Source: Streptomyces griseochromogenes (GTDB taxonomy: Bacteria; Actinomycetota; Actinomycetes; Streptomycetales; Streptomycetaceae). Taken from it: a DNA stretch of 64,000 bases. Where the stretch lies: assembly GCF_001542625.1 (NCBI RefSeq), contig NZ_CP016279.1, forward strand, positions 7,998,001 through 8,062,000. The letters are read 5' to 3'. Position numbers and translations under genes: made by a program. The notes beneath the pieces are model-generated. The model saw only the letters and a list, made by a program, of their open reading frames with translations. It had not been told where the DNA came from and did no database searches. Below are positions 60,146 through 64,000 of the stretch, in pieces. Each line of letters starts with the position of its first letter. Position 1 is the stretch's first letter.

Positions 60146-61720
60146 TCAGCTCTTGCTCAGTTCCCAGAAGCGGAACACCGTCGAGGCGTCCAGGCAGTAC
60201 TCCAGGCCGTAGACACCGTCGCGGGCGACCGCGTACTGCTTGGCCTGCCAGATCGGCAGGACGGGCAGTTCGTCGGCGACGATGTTCTGCAGCTTGCCGA
60301 AGTCCTGGTCGGTGGCGGCGCGGTCGCTCTGCGCGGCCGTGTGCGGGATGAGGGTGCCGGTGATGGTGTTGTTGCCGTAGTGGTTGCCGAGCACGTTGTC
60401 CTTGCCGAAGAAGGGTGCCGTGAAGTTGTCGGCGTCCGGGTAGTCGGGCACCCAGCCCTTCACGTACACGCCGTAGCGGCCCTTGGCGATGTCCTTCTCG
60501 TACTGGTCGAAGGGGACGGACTTGACGTCGGCCTGGAAGAGCCCGCTGGCGTTGAGCTGGCCGGCGATGGCCTTCAGCTCCTCGTCGGTGGCGGGGCCGT
60601 AGCGCGAGGGCGTGGACCAGAGGGTGAGCCTGACCTTGCCGGTGATGCCGGCGGCGCGCAGCGCGGCGGCGGCCTTGTCCTTGGAGGGGCGGGCGCCGTA
60701 GGTGTCGAAGAAGGCCGTGTTGTGCCCGGCGATGCCCGCCGGGATGATCGAGTACAGCGGGGTGGCGGTGCCCTGGTAGACGTTCTTGACGAGGGCGTCG
60801 CGGTCGACGAGGTAGGCCATGGCCTTGCGGACGCCGAGCTTGCCGGCGACCGGGTCCTTCATGTTGAAGACCAGGTGCTGGACCTCGGCGCTGGTGCCCT
60901 CGACGACGTCGACGCCCTTGCTGTCGTCCTGGCGGTCGAGGCCGGCGATGTCGCTGGCGGTCAGGCCTCGGTAGGCGAGGTCGATGTCGCCGTCTTCGAG
61001 GGCCTTCTTCAGGGCGGTGCGGTCGCCGTGGAAGAACTTCAGGGTCACGCCGGAGTTCTTGGCCTCGACGGTGCCCTTGTAGTCGGAGTTGACGGAGAAG
61101 ACCGCCTGGTCCTTGTCGAAGGAGTCCAGTTTGTAGGGCCCGGAGCCGACGGCCTTGTCGTCGGTGCGCAGGCCGTTCGCGTCGTACTGCCGGTGGTCGA
61201 CGATGGAGCCGGCACCGGAGGCGATCTTGCTGGGGAAGGTGGCGTCGGGGACCTTGAGCTTGAAGACGACGGTCTTCGTGTCCGGGGTCTCGACCTTGTC
61301 CAGCGTGGGGAACATGATCGCCGGGCCGGCGGGGTCGTTGATCTTCAGCATGCGGTCGAAGGAGAACTTCACGTCCTCGGCGGTGAGGCCGTCGCCGTTG
61401 CTGAACTTCAGGCCGGGCTTGAGTTCGCACCGGTAGACCATGGCCTGGTCGTCGCTGAAGGAGCAGTCCTTCGCCGCCTCCGGCTGGGGCTCGGTGGCAC
61501 CCTTGGGGAAGCTGAGCAGCGACTGGAAGACGTTGTTGAACAACAGCCAGGAGCCCGGGTCGTAGCCGGAGGCGGGGTCCGTGGCGAGGACGTCGTCGGA
61601 CATCCCCATCACCACGGAGGAGCCGGTGCCCCCGGACGTCCCGTTCTGCGAGCCGCAGCCGGTCAACAGGCCGGAGGCCAGCCCCGCCACGATGGGCAGG
61701 ACTGGCCACTGGTTGCGCAT
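60146..61720 (-). CDS. Oligopeptide-type ABC substrate-binding lipoprotein (family 5), copy 1
   Basis: A 524-residue SBP. Signal LLTGCGSQNGTSGGTGSS with lipobox LLTGC and a Ser/Gly linker. The family 5 core reads YRCELKPGLKFSNGDGLTAEDVKFSFDRML, DKAVGSGPYKL, LGVRKAMAYLVDRDALVKNVYQG and VKGWVPDYPDADNF. It should bind peptides or similar solutes outside the membrane. Start ATG 61720. The other copy (61842-63446) lies 121 bp upstream, the two share plan and motifs. No permease or ATPase genes are in the window, so partners must lie elsewhere. Confidence 0.88.
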   Translation of the reverse strand: MRNQWPVLPIVAGLASGLLTGCGSQNGTSGGTGSSVVMGMSDDVLATDPASGYDPGSWLLFNNVFQSLLSFPKGATEPQPEAAKDCSFSDDQAMVYRCELKPGLKFSNGDGLTAEDVKFSFDRMLKINDPAGPAIMFPTLDKVETPDTKTVVFKLKVPDATFPSKIASGAGSIVDHRQYDANGLRTDDKAVGSGPYKLDSFDKDQAVFSVNSDYKGTVEAKNSGVTLKFFHGDRTALKKALEDGDIDLAYRGLTASDIAGLDRQDDSKGVDVVEGTSAEVQHLVFNMKDPVAGKLGVRKAMAYLVDRDALVKNVYQGTATPLYSIIPAGIAGHNTAFFDTYGARPSKDKAAAALRAAGITGKVRLTLWSTPSRYGPATDEELKAIAGQLNASGLFQADVKSVPFDQYEKDIAKGRYGVYVKGWVPDYPDADNFTAPFFGKDNVLGNHYGNNTITGTLIPHTAAQSDRAATDQDFGKLQNIVADELPVLPIWQAKQYAVARDGVYGLEYCLDASTVFRFWELSKS

Positions 61721-61786
61721 GTTCACTGCATGTGCCTTGTCGTCGTTTCGTCGATCCGGAGCCCCCGTTCCGTGCCCCGGACATGA

Positions 61787-61828
61787 GGGGTGTCTCCTGG
61801 ATCCTGTCGACGGCGCGCAGGACACCCC
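61787..61828 (-). terminator. Hairpin between the two binding-protein genes
   Basis: GGGGTGTC (61787-61794) then CCT (61796-61798) pair with AGGACACCCC (61819-61828) with one bulged T. It may reduce transcription of copy 1 relative to copy 2. Confidence 0.45.
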
Positions 61829-61841
61829 CTTGGGAGAGAGG

Positions 61842-63446
61842 TCAGCCGCTCACACCGCGGCCGAGCTCCCACAGCTGAAGCGTCGAGGAGGAGTTGAGGG
61901 CGTAGGAGACGCCCGTGATGTCGTCCCGTGCGGCGACGTACTGCTTGCCCTGCCACAGCGGCAGCACGGGGACGTCCTCGGCGACGGTGTCCTGAATCTC
62001 GGTCAGGGACTTGGTGGCGTTGAGCCGGTCGGCCTCGCGCCGGGACTCGGGGATCAGCGTGCGCTGGATCGTGCCGTTCGAGTACGGCGAGCCGAGGAAG
62101 TTGTCCTTGTCGAGGAAGGGCGCGAGGAAGTTGTCGGCGTCGGGGAAGTCGGGGAACCAGCCCATGCCGTAGACGTCGTACTGGCCCTTCCGCTCGGCGG
62201 GGCGGAAGGTCGCCCAGGGGTGGCCCTGGATGGTGACGTCGAACAGGCCGCTGCCGTTGAGCTGCTTCTGCAGGATCTCGAACTCCTGCTTGGTGGCCGA
62301 GCCGTAGTGGTCGGTGGTGTAGTGCAGCGTCAGCTTGACCGGGCCGGTGATGCCGGCCTTGGTGAGCAGTTCCTTCGCCTTGGCGGTGCTCGGGTTGCCG
62401 TACTTGTTGAAGAACGAGTTGGAGTGGCCGGTCAGGGTGGCCGGGACCATCGAGTACAGCGGCTCGGCCTGGGTGCCGTACACCTTGGAGACGACTTCGC
62501 CGCGGTTGATGACCTGGGCCATGGCCTGGCGGACGGCCTTGTTCTTCACGGTCGGCGCGTTGGTGTTGAAGGCCAGGTAGCGGATTTCCAGGCCGGGCAT
62601 GTCGACCAGATCGACCTTGTCGTCGCCACCGCCGTCGAGCTTCTGGATCTGCGCCGGCGACATGGTGCGGGTCATGACGTCGATGTCGCCCTTGTCGATC
62701 GCGGTGCCCATGGCCTCCGCGCTGTCGTAGGAGCGCATCACGACCTTGTCGTTGTTCACCTTCACATAGCCCTTGTAGGAGGGGTTCTTGGTGAAGGTGG
62801 CGCTGACGATCACGTTGTCCTTGACGTCGGCCTTGAAGGTGTAGGGGCCGGAGCCGTCGACGTCGAAGCCGTCGCGCAGCTTGTCCTTCGCGTAGTCCTT
62901 GGGGTCGACGATGCCGGCGACCGGGGTGGACAGCTTGTACGGGAAGGTGGCGTCGGCCGTCTTGAGGTGGAAGATGACCTCGCGCTTGCCCTGGGTCTCG
63001 ACGGTGTCGATGGTGTTCAGCAGGGCGGAGACACCGCTGTCGGCCTTCAGGCGCAGCGCCCGGTCGATGGAGTACTTGACGTCCTCGGCCGTGACGTCGT
63101 CGCCGCTCGCGAACTTCAGGCCGTCGCGCAGCTTGCAGGCGTAGCGCTCGCTGCCGCTGTCGGTGAAGCCGCAGCTCTCTGCGGCGTCCGGCACGGGCAT
63201 GCCCTCGCCCCTGGGCTGGGTCATCAGGGTCTGCACGGTCTGGCGCAGGATGTTCCAGGTGCCGACGTCGTAGGCGTAGGCGGGGTCGACGGGCGCGGGG
63301 GCCTCGCTCGTGGCGGTGAACCGGTCCGTGGTACCCACGACGATGGCGTCGCCGCTCTTGCTCCCGCTGTCGGATCCGCCGCATGCGGCGAGAACCGGGG
63401 TGAGCAGGCCGGCCACTGCCGGCAGCACCAAAGTCTTGCGGTTCAT
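61842..63446 (-). CDS. Oligopeptide-type ABC substrate-binding lipoprotein (family 5), copy 2
   Basis: A 534-residue paralogue of the previous gene. Signal VAGLLTPVLAAC with lipobox LAAC. Core motifs match copy 1: YACKLRDGLKFASGDDVTAEDVKYSIDRAL, VDGSGPYTFKADVKD, VRQAMAQVINRGEVVSKVYG and GMGWFPDFPDADNF. Start ATG 63446 with CTGGAGAATC upstream. It is first in the tandem; the 430-bp spacer upstream carries an inverted repeat and should have its promoter. Confidence 0.88.
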   Translation of the reverse strand: MNRKTLVLPAVAGLLTPVLAACGGSDSGSKSGDAIVVGTTDRFTATSEAPAPVDPAYAYDVGTWNILRQTVQTLMTQPRGEGMPVPDAAESCGFTDSGSERYACKLRDGLKFASGDDVTAEDVKYSIDRALRLKADSGVSALLNTIDTVETQGKREVIFHLKTADATFPYKLSTPVAGIVDPKDYAKDKLRDGFDVDGSGPYTFKADVKDNVIVSATFTKNPSYKGYVKVNNDKVVMRSYDSAEAMGTAIDKGDIDVMTRTMSPAQIQKLDGGGDDKVDLVDMPGLEIRYLAFNTNAPTVKNKAVRQAMAQVINRGEVVSKVYGTQAEPLYSMVPATLTGHSNSFFNKYGNPSTAKAKELLTKAGITGPVKLTLHYTTDHYGSATKQEFEILQKQLNGSGLFDVTIQGHPWATFRPAERKGQYDVYGMGWFPDFPDADNFLAPFLDKDNFLGSPYSNGTIQRTLIPESRREADRLNATKSLTEIQDTVAEDVPVLPLWQGKQYVAARDDITGVSYALNSSSTLQLWELGRGVSG

Positions 63447-63878
63447 GCGGGGGATTCTCCAGAGCTGTTCGTGTCCGTGTACCCGGCATGCATGGGTGGT
63501 GCGGCGGATCACGGGGGTTGCGGCGATGTTCTCGCGACGAGATTAGTCCGCGCTCGCAGGGCGGTTCACAGCCGTGTGAGCTGAGGCCCCATCACGCAGT
63601 GAAACCGGGTGCGGACAGACCGAAAACCCGACAGCGGCAGGATTAGTGCAGCGTCCCATCAATCGGGACACAAGGGCATGCCGATCCGCCCCGACCGGGG
63701 GTGTTCGGCACACTTGGACAGCGTTGTCGAGGCCTGCCGGCGTGGGGAACGTCACACTTCCAACTGGGTTGGGGGGTACCGGAATTCAGCCGGGCAGCCC
63801 GCTTCGAATTCCAGTTGGGTGTACTCCCCCAGATTTTTGTCCAAGCCGTCCAATGGACTTTGCACGCTGGGTGAACAA
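63447..63878. other. Gene-free promoter region with nested inverted repeats
   Basis: I see no gene here. It contains nested repeats: CCAACT (63760-63765) and AGTTGG (63813-63818) enclosing GGAATTC (63781-63787) and GAATTCC (63806-63812). GGAAC (63746-63750) precedes GTT by 17 bp, a weak match to a sigma-R-like promoter. Nearby AT-rich patches occur at about 63836-63842 (ATTTTTG). Confidence 0.5.
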
Positions 63879-64000
63879 CTAGCGCATTTCCGTCATCAGG
63901 CCGCGCAGAAATGCCAGGTCGACCTCTTCGAGGGAGGTCACGACGGTGCGCCGCTCGGCCGGGGCGATGGGCGCCACCGAGGGTACGGCGACGACCCGGC
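63879..64000 (-). CDS. C-terminal end of an unidentified protein (cut by window edge)
   Basis: A minus-strand frame ends with TAG (complement 63879-63881) and runs past the right edge. The last 39 residues begin RVVAVPSVAPIAPAERRTVV and end EEVDLAFLRGLMTEMR. Nothing recognisable, no known motif. The codon usage (GC3) is Streptomyces-like, which supports it being coding. It faces the promoter region of the binding-protein genes on the same strand. Confidence 0.5.
   Translation of the reverse strand, partial: RVVAVPSVAPIAPAERRTVVTSLEEVDLAFLRGLMTEMR

Overview
The window looks like chromosomal core DNA of a Streptomyces. GC is very high, with codon third positions almost all G or C, and GTG starts and 4-bp ATGA/GTGA stop-start overlaps are frequent. 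Its content matches the S. coelicolor SCO1596-SCO1656 neighbourhood as I remember it: infC-rpmI-rplT, the ethanolamine glnA4 locus, conservon 9 (rar), tatAC, and the whole Pup-proteasome region. I see no phage, transposase, integrase, CRISPR array, rRNA or complete tRNA. Gene identities rest on motifs read from translations; S. coelicolor correspondences are from memory and synteny, not from a search.

Layout. 1-3.4 kb: start of a sensor kinase, a SpoU RNA methyltransferase and the infC-rpmI-rplT translation operon, with a structured leader and an AUC start on infC. 3.4-9.3 kb: DUF1844, SseB-like and beta-lactamase-fold proteins, then an orphan mycosin-like protease overlapping a Pro-rich membrane protein. 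9.3-18.4 kb: a PLP aldolase/deaminase, the gamma-glutamyl ethanolamine set (SDR, aldehyde dehydrogenase, glnA4, GntR repressor, class-I amidotransferase), a LysR/TDT transporter pair and a BtuF-like protein. 18.5-29.8 kb: cupin regulator, OpuA-type glycine betaine transporter, 5'-3' exonuclease, iron-box-controlled siderophore-interacting protein, 5'-nucleotidase, DrrAB-type ABC exporter with a PadR regulator, GNAT and RluA-type enzymes. 29.8-34.4 kb: the conservon (roadblock, DUF742, GTPase, sensor and a P450 of the CYP157 type). 35-39.2 kb: Ski2-like helicase and tatC/tatA.

39.4-53.8 kb is the protein-turnover block: pafC, pafB, two FKBP isomerases, pafA, an MFS transporter with divergent LacI regulator, prcA, prcB, an HNH endonuclease VII-like gene, pup, dop and arc. 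Dop deamidates the GGQ end of Pup, PafA ligates Pup to substrates, Arc unfolds them and PrcAB degrades them; PafBC is the DNA-damage transcription activator. 54-60 kb: ferredoxin, secreted protein, TrmI, site-2 protease, RecB/Cas4-like nuclease and an orphan NarL-type response regulator. 60-64 kb: two tandem oligopeptide-type binding lipoproteins and the end of an unidentified gene.

Most striking points: the infC leader with an intrinsic-terminator hairpin; the conservon P450 that lacks EXXR and carries a Pro-rich, amphipathic C-terminal tail; the endonuclease gene wedged between pup and prcB and overlapping prcB; a LysR-type palindrome sitting on a start codon; and three copies of a dispersed Streptomyces intergenic repeat.
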